The position numbers and the translations under genes were made by a program. From positions 62,001 to 126,000 of the forward strand of contig JACRKZ010000018.1 in the NCBI GenBank assembly GCA_016235455.1: 64,000 nt of DNA. Direction: 5' to 3'. Under the pieces are notes generated by a model. It ran no database searches, was not told where the DNA came from, and saw only the letters and a program-made list of their open reading frames with translations. The stretch is from Armatimonadota bacterium (GTDB lineage: Bacteria; Armatimonadota; UBA10988). This document shows, one piece after another, positions 53,201 to 63,158 of this stretch; positions within the stretch are counted from its first letter, which is position 1; the number at the start of each line of letters is the position of its first letter.

Positions 53201-55210
53201 GGACGCCAGCGGCTCGGTGCGCGGCCCTTCCCAGGAGTCGAAAGTCACAGGTGTCTCGGCATGTTCGGCCAGCTTGGCCAGAAGGCCCTTGATCAGCGCA
53301 TGGGCCGCCGGCGTGGCCAGCGTCGCCAGCACCCGTCGCGGCTCGACGCCCGGTGTCAGCGTCGCCGGGTCGTACAGCCCGAACCCGTTCTCCGGCCCCA
53401 GCACCACGGCACTGGCGCCCGCCAGGTGATCGATGTGAGCCTGCTCATCGGCGGTCAGCGTGTCGCGGCTCTCCCGGTACGCCGTCGCCACAGCGCGGCA
53501 GCGGTCGGCCTCACGCTGGGCGGTGGCCAGTTCGCGTAGCAGTTCGAGCCCCGCCAGCCGTTGCAGCGCATCCTTCGCGCCAGTCAGCCGCTCGGCGCTG
53601 GCCAAGGCGGCGGCATCGGCCTGGTTGAGCAGCAATTGCAGGCAGGCGCGCCGCAGGTCCGTCGCCTTGCGGGTCAGCAGTGCCTCGATCTGCTGAGCCT
53701 CCGACGGCTCGATCCTGGCGCCCTTGAGCTTGTCCAAGGCCTTCGAACGTACATCGGCGGAGGCGTCACCCAACATGTCCAGCAGGAAGGCGCGCACCTT
53801 CGGCCGCGATGTCTCGCCCTTCTTCACGTCATCCACCAGGTGCCGCCGCATGGATGGGTCGAACTGCGTGGCCAGCGGGATGATGCGTTCGATCGGTCGT
53901 TTGCCGCGGCACTCGATGAGGGGATAGGCCGCATACGTGGAGATGGCCTCCACCTCCCACCAGGGGTAGACCAGCGCCGGCAGCGTCGTCTTCTTGGCCG
54001 GCAGGCGCGGCACCAGCGCTTCCAGCCGCTCGAACAGGTCGGTGGTCTCCAGCCCTTCGGTGTCGTGCATGAGCGCCTGCGCCGCCGAAACGGCAACACG
54101 CAGATCCTCGTCGCTCAGCGCGGGGATGAGCGACCGGTTGGCCACGTTGATGCCCAGCGTCTGCAGCAGCTTGGCGGCGACAAACCGCTTCTCCACGTGG
54201 TCGTCGACCAGGTATGTCTTGGCGCGCTCGATGGCTGCCACGGCATCGCTGAAGGCAAGCGTCCACAGCGCCAGATGGAAGTCGCCAGGGTCGTCGCCGG
54301 CCAAGGCGGCCTCGCGAGCGGAATCATCTTCCTGGAAGGCCAGCGTGCGCCCGATGGCCTGCTCCACCTCCCGCTGGGCCAGCGCCTCGTAGCCAAAGCC
54401 GAACCACACATCGGCCGCGCGGATGGTCGCCGAGAAGCGCGCCAGGCCGTGGTCCAAGATCAACCGCAACAGGCGCCGGAAGCACTCGGGATGCGCTTCG
54501 TCGATGCGTTCGAGGATCGATTGCCGCAGGCCTTCCTCGCGTTGCGCGGCGAGCAGCAGTCTTTCTACACACTCCCAGCCCTCGGGACGCGAGCAGGTGA
54601 TCAGCGCGCGGATGACATGCTCGCCCATGACACCGATCTCGTGCTCGCCGTTGGCCGATTCGATGAGGATGCGCAGGACCTCCTCGCCTTCGGCACCGCC
54701 GGCATCGATGGCGCCCGCCAGGACGAGGCCCACTGTCTGGTCGAGCACCTGCCCGCTGGCCAGGTGCGGACCCCAGGCGGCCAGCCAGGGTGCGCCGACG
54801 TTGTACTCCTCAGTGGCTGAGGCCAGCATGAACAGCCAGCGGAACCGCGCATTGGCGTAGAGCGTTGGCGCGGTGGGCGCACGGAAACTGCGCCTGATCC
54901 AGCCCGTCTCGTAGACGCCCCGGCCGATGAGCTGCCAGGCCTGCTCGACGGCGGGCACCATCTGGGGCCACAGCGCGGTGAACAAGGCCCGCCGGTCGCC
55001 GTCGGACAACTCGGTCAGCGCCTTCAGCGCCGCCTCGCGCTTCTTCCCGCTGCCGAACATCGCCAGCAGCGCTCGGTCCTGGCCGCCCAGCGCGTCGGCA
55101 ATGTCGCGCGCGCCGCCCGGCAGCTTCTTGGCCAGCGTGGCACGCTCCTTGACCCATGCGGACCGCTTGAACTGCTCCAGTCGTGTCTTGGCTTCTTCGG
55201 GCGTCAACAT
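50225..55210 (-). CDS. DUF4132/DUF7737 giant protein A
   Basis: 1661 aa. No membrane helices or signal; the first 900 residues look alpha-helical and repeat-like (SLIPALSDEDLRVAVSAAQAL, LRRACLQLLLNQADAAALASAERL), as in HEAT-type solenoids. The C-terminal part contains the DUF4132 core (RVQPFKQIFRELYPLT, RRYAGHQVQPRQALALLGGRGWV) and the final domain [17 protein letters not shown] to the end. DUF4132 is found in E. coli YehI and in proteins near MoxR-type ATPases; biochemical role unknown. The start is 2 bp from the stop of the 142-aa gene and its stop is 10 bp from the zinc-ribbon gene. Protein B (56489) is a full-length paralogue. Confidence 0.9.
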   Translation of the reverse strand: MLTPEEAKTRLEQFKRSAWVKERATLAKKLPGGARDIADALGGQDRALLAMFGSGKKREAALKALTELSDGDRRALFTALWPQMVPAVEQAWQLIGRGVYETGWIRRSFRAPTAPTLYANARFRWLFMLASATEEYNVGAPWLAAWGPHLASGQVLDQTVGLVLAGAIDAGGAEGEEVLRILIESANGEHEIGVMGEHVIRALITCSRPEGWECVERLLLAAQREEGLRQSILERIDEAHPECFRRLLRLILDHGLARFSATIRAADVWFGFGYEALAQREVEQAIGRTLAFQEDDSAREAALAGDDPGDFHLALWTLAFSDAVAAIERAKTYLVDDHVEKRFVAAKLLQTLGINVANRSLIPALSDEDLRVAVSAAQALMHDTEGLETTDLFERLEALVPRLPAKKTTLPALVYPWWEVEAISTYAAYPLIECRGKRPIERIIPLATQFDPSMRRHLVDDVKKGETSRPKVRAFLLDMLGDASADVRSKALDKLKGARIEPSEAQQIEALLTRKATDLRRACLQLLLNQADAAALASAERLTGAKDALQRLAGLELLRELATAQREADRCRAVATAYRESRDTLTADEQAHIDHLAGASAVVLGPENGFGLYDPATLTPGVEPRRVLATLATPAAHALIKGLLAKLAEHAETPVTFDSWEGPRTEPLASAYPSHGDPVALPAAERTADKLPLMDVWLDWYARRPAAMRDADGLELARAWWIAGLGAELAYVDGPSWKPLKSWLAGLIGERPPRDNDWIRWLVPVLNWLMALAPPPAAATSQWLLDAAETAMHTVPDDARRPHREFWGWGQPAIRMLKRPLVGPCGAHRRLDQAAWSPEQRLRLFQLQVWLGQPIAAGGHGAAARLTGKVSRLLAKVARVASDDDDDDPTAEVPRDRPEFADALAAFDAGAIGEADILDYLVGPAQGHAQWLHACTQRNLTLDLAGSPGLRPLVERACARLLDIELARGDRPTPATAYVKSISTVRGAATLLRILTSLGKDGFRRAAWGDESKGGVLSGVLRGCFPAETDTVDATADALRTARLPDQLLCDAALLAPQWAAHVGAALGWEGFESGVWWLYAHTKDNRWEMAEDIRSAWAAKVTEHTPLTSQDLLDGAVDVAWFGKVHATLGEQRFRHLYDAAKFGSSGTGHARAKLYADAMLGRAAADDLRARVTDKRNQDSLRALGLVPLPEGDAREPEVLARYEIIAEFQRTARQFGAQRQESEKRACAVALDNLARTAGYPDPLRLQWAMEARAVADLKAGPVTVTVGETSVALSISADGRPELTATKAGKALKSIPGPVGKDPAVAELKARKTSLDRAASRMKGALEQSMCRGDVFRGRELGDLLEHPLLAPSLTGLLWLGEGIAGYPAEGGRALRDHAGALHPLGHDEPVRLAHPVDLLAGGEWHQWQHECFAAQRVQPFKQIFRELYPLTQTEREESGGTRRYAGHQVQPRQALALLGGRGWVHDPEGGVRRTWHEAGLSAWIEFAEPFWTPAEVEGLTLESVHFAKRGEWQPVPLAEVPPIIFSEAMRDLDLVVSVAHRGGVDPEATASTVELRAMLLRELCALMGIENVRAEDRHVYIDGHFGKYSVHLGSAVTHKMPGGMLFIVPVHSQHRGRLFLPFADDDPKTAEVLSKVLMLARDEQIKDPSILSAIRG

Positions 55211-55212
55211 GG

Positions 55213-55641
55213 CTACGCTCCCGCGAGCATGACGAGGCGCACGAACAGAATGGTGCTGTCCGCGCGTACAAACACTTGATCATCGAGCCGGTGCTGCTGC
55301 GCACCGTCGATGAAGACCAGGTAGATCCCATCCTCGAAGCACTGCCAGGCCGTGCCAACCGCCTGTTCCTCGGTGACGCACTGCTCCAGGTCGCGGCCGC
55401 CGGAGTCCACCTTGCCACGTTCCGCGCCCTCGGCGATCTGCTGGGCGGTCAGCGCGCGATGCAGCCGACGCGCCTCGGCGCGAGTCTGGAAGGCGATGAC
55501 CTCCCAGCGCACGATGACGGCGATGAGGTCGCGTAGGCGCACGGCGCCGTCGCCGCGCCAGAACTCGGGCGGCAGCGGCACATCGAAGTCGGGGACCAGC
55601 GCCCGCCGGGCGCCCGGCAGCTTAGCCGATACGGTGGCCAT
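55213..55641 (-). CDS. 142-aa protein of unknown function leading the DUF4132 operon
   Basis: 142 aa from ATG 55641 (weak AGGTGA site; the frame extends upstream to 55746 but without a site). I do not recognise the family. It has alpha-beta character: [23 protein letters not shown], a helical stretch [24 protein letters not shown], then a beta-rich end with [24 protein letters not shown]. It ends 2 bp before the DUF4132 start codon, so the two are probably made together and may form a complex. Giant B has no such partner upstream. Confidence 0.7.
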   Translation of the reverse strand: MATVSAKLPGARRALVPDFDVPLPPEFWRGDGAVRLRDLIAVIVRWEVIAFQTRAEARRLHRALTAQQIAEGAERGKVDSGGRDLEQCVTEEQAVGTAWQCFEDGIYLVFIDGAQQHRLDDQVFVRADSTILFVRLVMLAGA

Positions 55642-55661
55642 GGCGTCACCTGTCGCCAACC

Positions 55662-55691
55662 ATTGTAGCCCGCACCGCGCAACGTTCGCCA
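55662..55691 (-). promoter_or_regulatory. Promoter candidate for the DUF4132-exbBD operon
   Basis: Minus strand: TGGCGA (55691 to 55686), 18-bp spacer, TACAAT (55667 to 55662; 5/6 to consensus). Predicted start near 55655, about 14 nt before the ATG at 55641. Confidence 0.35.
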
Positions 55692-55826
55692 CTGTATCGC
55701 GCCGTGCCCAGAGGGCCCGGCGAGCCGGCGCAAAACACAGTGGCACGCCGGCCTTGGACGAGGCAGACTGGCCTCAAAGTGGAACCGGGCACCGGACCAA
55801 GGAGCCCGGTCAGAGGGAGCCATACA

Positions 55827-56492
55827 ATGCGCAGACGCGCGGGTTTCACGCTCATCGAACTGCTGGTCGTGATCGCCATCATCGCGATCCTGGCCGCCAT
55901 CCTGTTCCCTGTCTTCGCCAAGGCCCGTGAGAAGGGCCGCTCGGCCAGTTGCCTGTCCAATCTGCGGCAGATCTCCACCGGCGTGACCATGTACACGCAG
56001 GACTACGATGAGAACTACTGGGCCTACTACTACTTCGGCAACCAGCTGTGGTCGGTCTACATCGAGCCCTACCTGAAGAACCGCCAGGTGTTCATCTGCC
56101 CGTCGACCATCAACCAGCCCACCGTGGGCGCCATCGGCTCGGCCAAGCAGCAGTACAACTTCGGCGGCATGTTGGGCAGCTACGTGTGGAACGGCAATTT
56201 CTACGGCGCCAACAACCTCAACGGCATCCCTGATGCCTCGCTGGCCAACAAGCAGGAGCCGTCGCGCACCTTCTTGTTCGGTGACGGCATCTGGGTCGAC
56301 AGTTGGCCCGACCCGGTGGCCGAGGCGTTCCCACCCGCGGGCTGGACGGTCAACGGAGTCAACACGCCGATGGGCCGCATCTGCGTCGACCGCCACTTGG
56401 GAGGGGTGAACGTCGCCTTCTGCGACGGGCACGTCAAGTGGAGCACGTACCAGGGGCTGTGGAACTTCTGGTACCACAGCACGGGCCCCTAA
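55827..56492 (+). CDS. Prepilin-type N-terminal cleavage/methylation domain protein, second copy
   Basis: 221 aa from ATG 55827, with GAGGGAG eight bases upstream. [20 protein letters not shown] is a prepilin signal and pilin helix, then [23 protein letters not shown] and [11 protein letters not shown]. The C-terminal region has the box FCDGHVKW. Homologous to the protein at 10642. It stands alone on the plus strand between the two DUF4132 genes, its TAA overlapping the stop of DUF4132 protein B (CTAA). Confidence 0.9.
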   Translation: MRRRAGFTLIELLVVIAIIAILAAILFPVFAKAREKGRSASCLSNLRQISTGVTMYTQDYDENYWAYYYFGNQLWSVYIEPYLKNRQVFICPSTINQPTVGAIGSAKQQYNFGGMLGSYVWNGNFYGANNLNGIPDASLANKQEPSRTFLFGDGIWVDSWPDPVAEAFPPAGWTVNGVNTPMGRICVDRHLGGVNVAFCDGHVKWSTYQGLWNFWYHSTGP

Positions 56493-59400
56493 AGCTCGAG
56501 CGACGTCGGGCCGCGTAGCATGGCCAGGAGCGCTGGGTCACAAATGTCCTGGTCCCTGGCCAGCAGGATCACCTTGGACAGCACCTCGGCGGTCCGCGGA
56601 TCATCGTCGGCAAACGGCAGCCAGGGCGTGCCCCGACGCCCCTGCGCGGCCGGCACGATGGGCAACATGCCGCCGTCGCGGCGATGGGCGTGGGCACTGC
56701 CCAGGTGCACCGTGTAGGACCCAAGCTGCCCATCGACAAGCACAAGGGCGCCCTCGACGCGCACATTGGCCAAGCCCATGAGCGCGCTGGTCTCGCGCAC
56801 CAGCGCGGCGCGCATGGCCATGGTGGACAGCGTCGCGTCGGGATTGGCCGGACCGCGGTGCGCCACGCTGACCACGAGATCCAGGTCGCGCATGGCTTCG
56901 CTGAAGACGCGCGGCGGGGCGTCGGCCAGCGGCACCTGGCGCCAGTCGCCGCGCCGAGCAAAGTGCACGCCGGCCAGAGTTAGGCCGTCGAGTTCCGCCG
57001 GCGAGAAGAACGGCTGCTCAAACGTCACCACGGCCGACAGCAGCACGTCGTGCCAGGTGCGGCGGTATCCACCGTCGGGATCGCGCGCCCAGCCCCGTCC
57101 CACCAGCAGCGCTACGGCCTGCCTGGGCTGCAACTCGTGGCCCGCGTAACGGCGCGAAACCTCACCGTCCTCGCGCTCGCCCGCGGTGAGCGTGTAGAGC
57201 TCGCGGAAGACCTGCCGGAACGGCTGCACGCGCTGCGCCGCGAAGCACTCGCGCTGCCACAGGTGCCAGTCACCCGCAGCCAGCAGATCGGCCGGATGCG
57301 CGATCCGCACGACCTCCTCGTGTCCCAACGCCTGCAGGCCACCACCGTGGTCGCGGAGCACGCGGGCACCCTCGGCGAGGTAGCCCATCGCGTCGTCGCC
57401 GCGCCACACCAGCCGGCTGAGCGCCGGCGCCAGCATGGGATTCCCCAGTAACTCGCCCAGTTCGCCGCCGGTGAAGCCATCGCCGCGGCACATGGCTGCC
57501 TCGAGCGAGGTGCGCATCCGCTCCGCGGTGGCCAGCAACTCGGCCCGCCGCGCGCGCAGCGCCACCACCGCGGGCTCCTTGCCCAGCCGGGCCGGGATGC
57601 TGGCCAACGCCTTGCCGGCCTTGGCCGCGCCAAGCTCGGGCTGAGCGTCGTCGGTGAGGCTCAGCGTCACGGTGACGTCGCCCACAGACACGACCACGGG
57701 TCCCGCCTGGAGGTCGGCCACGGCGTGGTCTTCCATGGCCCAACGCAGTCGCACGGCATCGCTGTAGCCGGCGGTCCGCGCCAGATTGCCCAGCGCCACG
57801 GCAGCGGCCAGTCGCTCGCTGTCGCGGCGCTGGGGGCCGAACTGCCGCGCCGTACGCTCAAACGCGATGATCGTCTGGTAGCGCGCGAGCAGCTCCGCCG
57901 AGCGGTCCTGGCCGTCAGGCAGCGGCGCCAGGCCGAACGCGCGTAGCGCGTCCTGGCTGCGCCTGTCAGCCACGCGCGCCGAGAGCTCGGCCAGGCCGAC
58001 GCGGCCCAGGATGGCGTCGGCGAACAACCGCGCTCTGGGGCAGGGCTTGGCAGCCTTGTAGAGGAGATCGAAGCGCTTGGCGCCCAGCGTCTGGTGCATC
58101 TCGGCGAACCAGGCAACGTCCACTGCGCCATCCTGGCGCTCGTCGGCCGAGAGCTCGGTGTGGCGAGACGGCGTGTCGGCCCAGGCCTCGACGGCCTCGG
58201 GCACGCGGCAGGGGCCCCACTGGCCCGCGTGCCCCAGGAGCCAGGCCACGCCGGACACGAAGCCCGGCCAGTCGAGCGCCGCGGCGATGTGCTCGGACCA
58301 CTGCGGCGCCACGAGCGCCGCCTGGCACAGGACGCCTTCGGCCAGGCCGGCGGCGCGGATGCGCTCGGCGCACGCGGCCGGCGTCTCGGCGGCCGCAGGG
58401 CGTGTCTTGCGCAACAGGCTGGTCAGCGCCCCGCCGCGCGTGGCGCCGTAGTCAGTCAGGCCCCGCGGGCCCTCCTTGCCCAGCCCGGCCAGGAGACGCA
58501 GGGCGTTGCCCACGCCGACGATGACGTCCATGGCATGCAACCGGGCCGAAACCGGGGTCGGCCTGTCACCGCGGGCCAGTTCAACGGTCAGCAGGCGCTC
58601 GGCAAGACGCTGCTCGGCTGCCTGGTACACCGCCTCCTTCGCCAGATAGGGCGACTCGAAGTCCGCGCCGAGAGCGGTCCAGGTCGATGCGCCACGCGGG
58701 TCATAGTGCAGCAGCCGCGCCACGAGATCCGCATCGCCCACGGCACCGGTGGCCATGGCGCCGAGGAGCAGGTTCAGCGGCGCGTTGTAGCGCCAGGCGT
58801 CGTCCCTCGCAGGCTCAGTGGCGGTAAGCGCGGCGTGGCCGCCGCGGCCGCGCAGCAGCCGACTCAACAGGCCGGTGGGCTCGACTGGAGTCGACGTCGG
58901 CTCCAACGCCCACAGACTAAGCCGGTAGGCCCGGCCCAGGCGCTCGGCGTCCCATCCACCGGGGCACAACTCGTAGTGCAGTGCACACACCTGCATCGGC
59001 AGGCCGCGAGCGGACCGTGGCAGGACGGCCAGCGCTGCTTCGCTGGCCGCCAGCAGCAACTCGGCAGCGGACTCGGGCGGCGGCGGCACAAGGGCCAACA
59101 GCCAGCCGAGGATCTGGTGGCACCACCACGACAGCAACTCAGGGAGGTCCGGCACATCGCGGCGGTGTGCGGGCACGCGCCACAGCCAGACGGCACGAGC
59201 CAGTTCCAGACCGTCGGTATCACGCATGGCCGCGGGGCGTCGGTCGTACCAGTCGAGCCACATCGACATCAACGGGAAGCACTCGGGCGAACGCCGGTCG
59301 CGCGGCACCGTGACCAACGCTTGTCCGTAGGGGAAGGCCTCACTCAGGGGCATAGTCTGCTTCTGCCCGGATGCCTCGAAGGTGACGAGGGTGCCGGCGT

Positions 59401-61375
59401 GCTCGACCAGCAGCGACCGCAGGCTTGCGAGGAGCGCCGATGCCGCCGGACTGGCGATGTTGAGCTCCCGGCGCCGCGGCGCGAGCGGCTTGACCAGGTC
59501 GCCGGCTGTGTACAGACCATAGTTGTTGTCAGCCCCGTAGTCCGGCTCCGGAGTCGCGCCGAACCAGGCCAGGTGGGCCTGCTCGTCGGTGCTCGATTCG
59601 GCCTGAGCGGTCCCGTAGGCCCTGGCGGCTGCGCGGCAGGCCTCTTCCTCGCGGCCCGACGCAGCCAGTTCGCGCAGCAGTTCCAGACCGGCCAGCCGTT
59701 GCAGTGGCTCGTCGCCGGCCAGCAGACGTCGCGCGCTGGCCAGCGCCAGACCGTCATCCTGCCCAAGCAGCACCCGCAGCGCCGCGCTCCGCAGGTGGGC
59801 GTCGCGCTGAGCCAGCAGCGCCTCAACCGCCGGGGCTTCACTCGGCGCCAGCAGGGCCCCCAGAGCATTCACCGCCCCGATGCGCACCGACGACGACCGG
59901 TCGCGCAGCCGCTCGAACAGCCAGGCGCGCACCGCGGGGCGCTGCGCCTCGTCGCTGGTGAGCGCGCCGATCAACCGGCGTCGCGCCCCGGTGTCCATGC
60001 ACTCGTAGCTGGCGATGAGCCGCTCGATGGGCCGGTCGCCGCGAGCGGCGAACAGCGCTGGCGTGAGGTCGCCGGCGCTCACGTCGATGGTCCACCAAGG
60101 GTAGAGCAGCGCCGGCAGCGTGGTCTTGCTGCGCGGCACGCGCGGCAGCAGCGCCGCCACGCGCTCAAACAGCTCCGGTCCGGCCAGGTCGACGCGGCGT
60201 TGTCCGTTGAGCCGGCTGAAGAACTCACGAATCGTGCCGTCGGCGTGGTGCGTCACGAAGTGCGCCGCGGCCATGGCCACATGCACGTCGCCATCGGCCA
60301 GCGCCGGCACCAGCAGCCGCACGCACTCAGGCAGGCTGGCCAGGCGCAGGGTCATCACCGCCGCCAGCCGTTGCTCTGGCCGCGGCGCCGAGAGGAGGGC
60401 CACCGCCCGCCGGATGCCCTCGGGCGCGTCCAGATAGGCCTCCACCCACAGGGCCAGGTCCAGCTCGACCGCGTCCTCGCCGACCAGCGCCGCCTCGCGC
60501 GCACCGGCATCAGTCAAGTAGCGCCACAGGCGCTCCAGTGCGCTCTCGGCCTCGCGCTGGGTGAAGGCATCGTGCCCGTAGTGCAACCAGCGGTCCACGC
60601 GCTGCCGCACCGGCTTGAACCGACACAGGCCGTGATCGATGACCGTACGCAGCACATGTGCGAAAGCCAACGGGTGGCCTTCGTCGACCCGGTCCAGGAT
60701 GTCGCCGCGGTGCACCTCGTCGCGCTGGCAGGCCAGCAGCGCATGGGCCACGATCTGCCAGGCTTCGGGCCGCGCGCAGACAGACAGCGCCCGCACCACA
60801 TGCAGGCCCATGCCGCCGATGGGATGAGCGCCGGCAGCACACTCCGCGAGGGTGCGCAGCACCTGCTCGCCGTCCTCGCCGCCGACATCGATGCAAGCCG
60901 CCAACAGTGTGCCCAGCGCGTACTCGTCGCCCAACCATACCGCCCAGGTGGCCAGCCAGGGAGCGTCGGCGTCGAACGGGCCCAGCCGCAGGGCCACTGC
61001 GGCCAACCAGTTCCACCGGGCCTCTTCGAACAGCTCGGGTCGGCCCGGCGCGCGGAACGAGCCGCGGTAGCCGCTCACCTCGTACACGCCTTGGCCGATC
61101 ATCTGGTAAGCTTGCTCGACGGCCGGGTGCAGGTCCGGGAAGAGCGTCGCGAATAGCCGGCGCCGCAGCTCCCCGTCCAGCGCCGCCAGCGCCGCCACGT
61201 TGGCCGGCCCAACCGCGACCCGCTGCGCCACCGACAGGCCGGCTGCCGCGTAGAGCCGCCGGCAGACGTCGTGCGCCGGCCCAGGCAACCGCCGGGCTGC
61301 CGCGGCGACGGCCTGCGGTCGGCGAGGATCCGCCGCCGCGCGGAGTCTCTTGATCGCCTCTTGGTCAGAGAGCAT
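56489..61375 (-). CDS. DUF4132/DUF7737 giant protein B
   Basis: 1628 aa from ATG 61375, with GGGGGAA five bases upstream; a longer frame to 61414 lacks a site. It matches protein A from end to end in order and length: helical N-terminal repeats ([23 protein letters not shown]), the strand of shared motifs [27 protein letters not shown], then [38 protein letters not shown] and [17 protein letters not shown]. The pair is a duplication that has diverged considerably, with full-length frames kept in both, so both are probably functional. Function unknown. Its upstream neighbour is the divergent URO-D gene. Confidence 0.9.
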   Translation of the reverse strand: MLSDQEAIKRLRAAADPRRPQAVAAAARRLPGPAHDVCRRLYAAAGLSVAQRVAVGPANVAALAALDGELRRRLFATLFPDLHPAVEQAYQMIGQGVYEVSGYRGSFRAPGRPELFEEARWNWLAAVALRLGPFDADAPWLATWAVWLGDEYALGTLLAACIDVGGEDGEQVLRTLAECAAGAHPIGGMGLHVVRALSVCARPEAWQIVAHALLACQRDEVHRGDILDRVDEGHPLAFAHVLRTVIDHGLCRFKPVRQRVDRWLHYGHDAFTQREAESALERLWRYLTDAGAREAALVGEDAVELDLALWVEAYLDAPEGIRRAVALLSAPRPEQRLAAVMTLRLASLPECVRLLVPALADGDVHVAMAAAHFVTHHADGTIREFFSRLNGQRRVDLAGPELFERVAALLPRVPRSKTTLPALLYPWWTIDVSAGDLTPALFAARGDRPIERLIASYECMDTGARRRLIGALTSDEAQRPAVRAWLFERLRDRSSSVRIGAVNALGALLAPSEAPAVEALLAQRDAHLRSAALRVLLGQDDGLALASARRLLAGDEPLQRLAGLELLRELAASGREEEACRAAARAYGTAQAESSTDEQAHLAWFGATPEPDYGADNNYGLYTAGDLVKPLAPRRRELNIASPAASALLASLRSLLVEHAGTLVTFEASGQKQTMPLSEAFPYGQALVTVPRDRRSPECFPLMSMWLDWYDRRPAAMRDTDGLELARAVWLWRVPAHRRDVPDLPELLSWWCHQILGWLLALVPPPPESAAELLLAASEAALAVLPRSARGLPMQVCALHYELCPGGWDAERLGRAYRLSLWALEPTSTPVEPTGLLSRLLRGRGGHAALTATEPARDDAWRYNAPLNLLLGAMATGAVGDADLVARLLHYDPRGASTWTALGADFESPYLAKEAVYQAAEQRLAERLLTVELARGDRPTPVSARLHAMDVIVGVGNALRLLAGLGKEGPRGLTDYGATRGGALTSLLRKTRPAAAETPAACAERIRAAGLAEGVLCQAALVAPQWSEHIAAALDWPGFVSGVAWLLGHAGQWGPCRVPEAVEAWADTPSRHTELSADERQDGAVDVAWFAEMHQTLGAKRFDLLYKAAKPCPRARLFADAILGRVGLAELSARVADRRSQDALRAFGLAPLPDGQDRSAELLARYQTIIAFERTARQFGPQRRDSERLAAAVALGNLARTAGYSDAVRLRWAMEDHAVADLQAGPVVVSVGDVTVTLSLTDDAQPELGAAKAGKALASIPARLGKEPAVVALRARRAELLATAERMRTSLEAAMCRGDGFTGGELGELLGNPMLAPALSRLVWRGDDAMGYLAEGARVLRDHGGGLQALGHEEVVRIAHPADLLAAGDWHLWQRECFAAQRVQPFRQVFRELYTLTAGEREDGEVSRRYAGHELQPRQAVALLVGRGWARDPDGGYRRTWHDVLLSAVVTFEQPFFSPAELDGLTLAGVHFARRGDWRQVPLADAPPRVFSEAMRDLDLVVSVAHRGPANPDATLSTMAMRAALVRETSALMGLANVRVEGALVLVDGQLGSYTVHLGSAHAHRRDGGMLPIVPAAQGRRGTPWLPFADDDPRTAEVLSKVILLARDQDICDPALLAMLRGPTSLEL

Positions 61376-61521
61376 GTCGGTTCCCCCGTAGCCAACGTCG
61401 TTGCGCCACGGCATTCGGCGCCGCCCCGCCGTTCCCTGCTGTTACATAGCGCGCCGATCGAAGGACTTCCACCTGTCACGTCCAACCCTCCCGGCGACAC
61501 TAAGCCGAGAGTGAGCTGAGC

Positions 61522-62514
61522 ATGACCGGTCTGGACCGTATCACCTGCGCTGTCAACCATCGCCAGGGCGACCGTTGCCCCATCTACCTGTGGGTCTTCG
61601 GGCAACCGGGCGTGTCCGAGGAGATCAACGAGCGGTTCGGCTCGTTCGAGGCCTTCGCCGACCATCTCGACCTGGACATGATCCAGGCCTTCCCCGCCGG
61701 CGGGCCGTGCAACGGCAGCTACTTCCCACAGGACAAGGTGCAGAGCGACCCGACCTTCGGCAACGTGCTCGACATCGAGGATGCGCTGGAAGTGCGCTTT
61801 GGCGAGGTGCATGCCGAGAGCATCTACGCGCCGCTGAAGCGCGCGGTGGAGGTGGACAAGGGCCGCAAGGGCCGGGCTGTGTGGGTGCAGACACCGGGCG
61901 TGTTCGAGGCCGCCAACGGCTGGCTGGGCCTGCAGAACCAGCTCATGGCGCTGGCGCTGACCCCGGAACTCGTGGGCCGGTTCTACCAGCGCATCGCCGA
62001 CTGGTCGTGCGCCTATGTCGACCACTGCGCCGAGTTGGGTGTCGACTGCATCCACATCTCCGACGACTGGGGCATGCAGAACGGGCTGCTGTTCCGGCCC
62101 GAGATCTGGCACCAGCACATCAGGCCCGCCACCAAGCGTATCGTCGACGCCGCCAAGGCGCACGGGCTGTGGGTGAGCCTTCATTCGGACGGTGATATCT
62201 CGTCGCTGCTACCGAACATCATCGAGCTGGGCTTCGACGTCTGCCACCCGCTCCAGGAGTCGGCCGGAGTCGACATCGCGCGGGTCAAGGCCGACTACGG
62301 TGACCGCCTGACCATGTACGGCGGCCTGGATGTGCAGGCCACGCTCGGTCGGCTGGACCGCGGCGGCGTGGCGGACGAGGTGCGGCGCGTCATGCGGCTG
62401 GTCAAGCAGGGCGGCGGCGCCATCTTCTGCACCAGCCACATGGTCCAGCCTGGCACGCCCATCGACGATGTGCTGGCCGCCTACGACGTTGTGCACGAGG
62501 AGGCCACATACTGA
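61522..62514 (+). CDS. Uroporphyrinogen decarboxylase (URO-D) family protein, non-haem type
   Basis: 330 aa. URO-D-like TIM barrel: LDRITCAVNHRQGDRCPIYLW at the start, ELGVDCIHISDDWGMQNGLLFRP, GLWVSLHSDGDISSLLPNIIELGFDVCHPLQ and LTMYGGLDVQATL. The gene is remote from haem genes and beside small membrane and VOC genes. Members of this branch include methyltransferases of the MtaA/CmuA type and many uncharacterised proteins in glycan-rich bacteria. The HSDGD block may bind a metal or a substrate acid. The next gene starts within its stop codon (TGATG). Confidence 0.8.
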   Translation: MTGLDRITCAVNHRQGDRCPIYLWVFGQPGVSEEINERFGSFEAFADHLDLDMIQAFPAGGPCNGSYFPQDKVQSDPTFGNVLDIEDALEVRFGEVHAESIYAPLKRAVEVDKGRKGRAVWVQTPGVFEAANGWLGLQNQLMALALTPELVGRFYQRIADWSCAYVDHCAELGVDCIHISDDWGMQNGLLFRPEIWHQHIRPATKRIVDAAKAHGLWVSLHSDGDISSLLPNIIELGFDVCHPLQESAGVDIARVKADYGDRLTMYGGLDVQATLGRLDRGGVADEVRRVMRLVKQGGGAIFCTSHMVQPGTPIDDVLAAYDVVHEEATY

Positions 62515-62657
62515 TGGGACAACCCGCCTGGCTCTCGCCCCGACGCCTGCTGCCCGACCTGTTGGCGGCCGGTTGGCTGCTGGTGGTGGCCACGGCCTAT
62601 CTCGGCCGGCACCTGCTGGACGCATGGGCCCTGGCCATGGCGCGGCTGGCTGGTTGA
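62514..62657 (+). CDS. 47-aa membrane microprotein
   Basis: ATG 62514 overlaps the URO-D stop by one base (TGATG), a mark of translational coupling. The peptide has one helix (LLPDLLAAGWLLVVATAYLG) with charged flanks and a short tail. No family recognised. Confidence 0.55.
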   Translation: MGQPAWLSPRRLLPDLLAAGWLLVVATAYLGRHLLDAWALAMARLAG

Positions 62658-62678
62658 TGCTGTCGTGAAAGGGCAAGC

Positions 62679-63158
62679 ATGTCGCGCATAACCCCGTTCC
62701 TGTGGTTTGATGGCCAGGTCGAAGAGGCCGTCGAATACTACCTCTCCATCTTCCCGCGCGCCTCGTTGACCAGCATTAAGCGCAACGGGCCGGGCGGCCC
62801 GCATCCCGATGGCGCGGTGGTGGTGGCGCAGTTCCGGCTGTGCGACCAGCCGTTTGTCGCGCTCAACGGCGGGTCGCATTTCAGCTTCTCTCCGGCGCTG
62901 TCGCTGTTTGTCGAATGCGACTCCCAGGAGGAGTCAGACCGGCTGTTCGACGCACTGGCGGCGGAGGGCAAGACCTTGTCTTGCGGCTGGGTCACCGACA
63001 AACTCGGCGTGACCTGGCAGATCGTGCCACCGGGCATGCTCGAGCTAACGATGGGCGACGACGCGGAGCGCTCTGGCCGTGCCATGGCCGCGATGATGAA
63101 CCAGATACGGCTCAACGTGGCCGAGGTGCGCGCGGCCTACGACGGAGACTCTGCTTGA
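62679..63158 (+). CDS. VOC-superfamily PhnB-like protein
   Basis: 159 aa with the PhnB/3-demethylubiquinone-type VOC pattern: ITPFLWFDGQVEEAVEYYLSIFP, FVALNGGSHFSFSPALSLFVEC, and CGWVTDKLGVTWQIVP. These proteins usually form two beta-alpha-beta-beta-beta units; no metal ligands of a true glyoxalase are obvious. Function unknown. Its TGA overlaps the TTG start of the next gene (TTGA). Confidence 0.85.
   Translation: MSRITPFLWFDGQVEEAVEYYLSIFPRASLTSIKRNGPGGPHPDGAVVVAQFRLCDQPFVALNGGSHFSFSPALSLFVECDSQEESDRLFDALAAEGKTLSCGWVTDKLGVTWQIVPPGMLELTMGDDAERSGRAMAAMMNQIRLNVAEVRAAYDGDSA

Noticed and set aside
58094..61156. 1020-codon open frame on the plus strand opposite DUF4132-B
   Set aside because: Shadow of a high-G+C gene: composition is rich in Arg, Ala, Gly, Gln and His, no recognisable motif, and the real protein on the other strand has clear homology to its paralogue.
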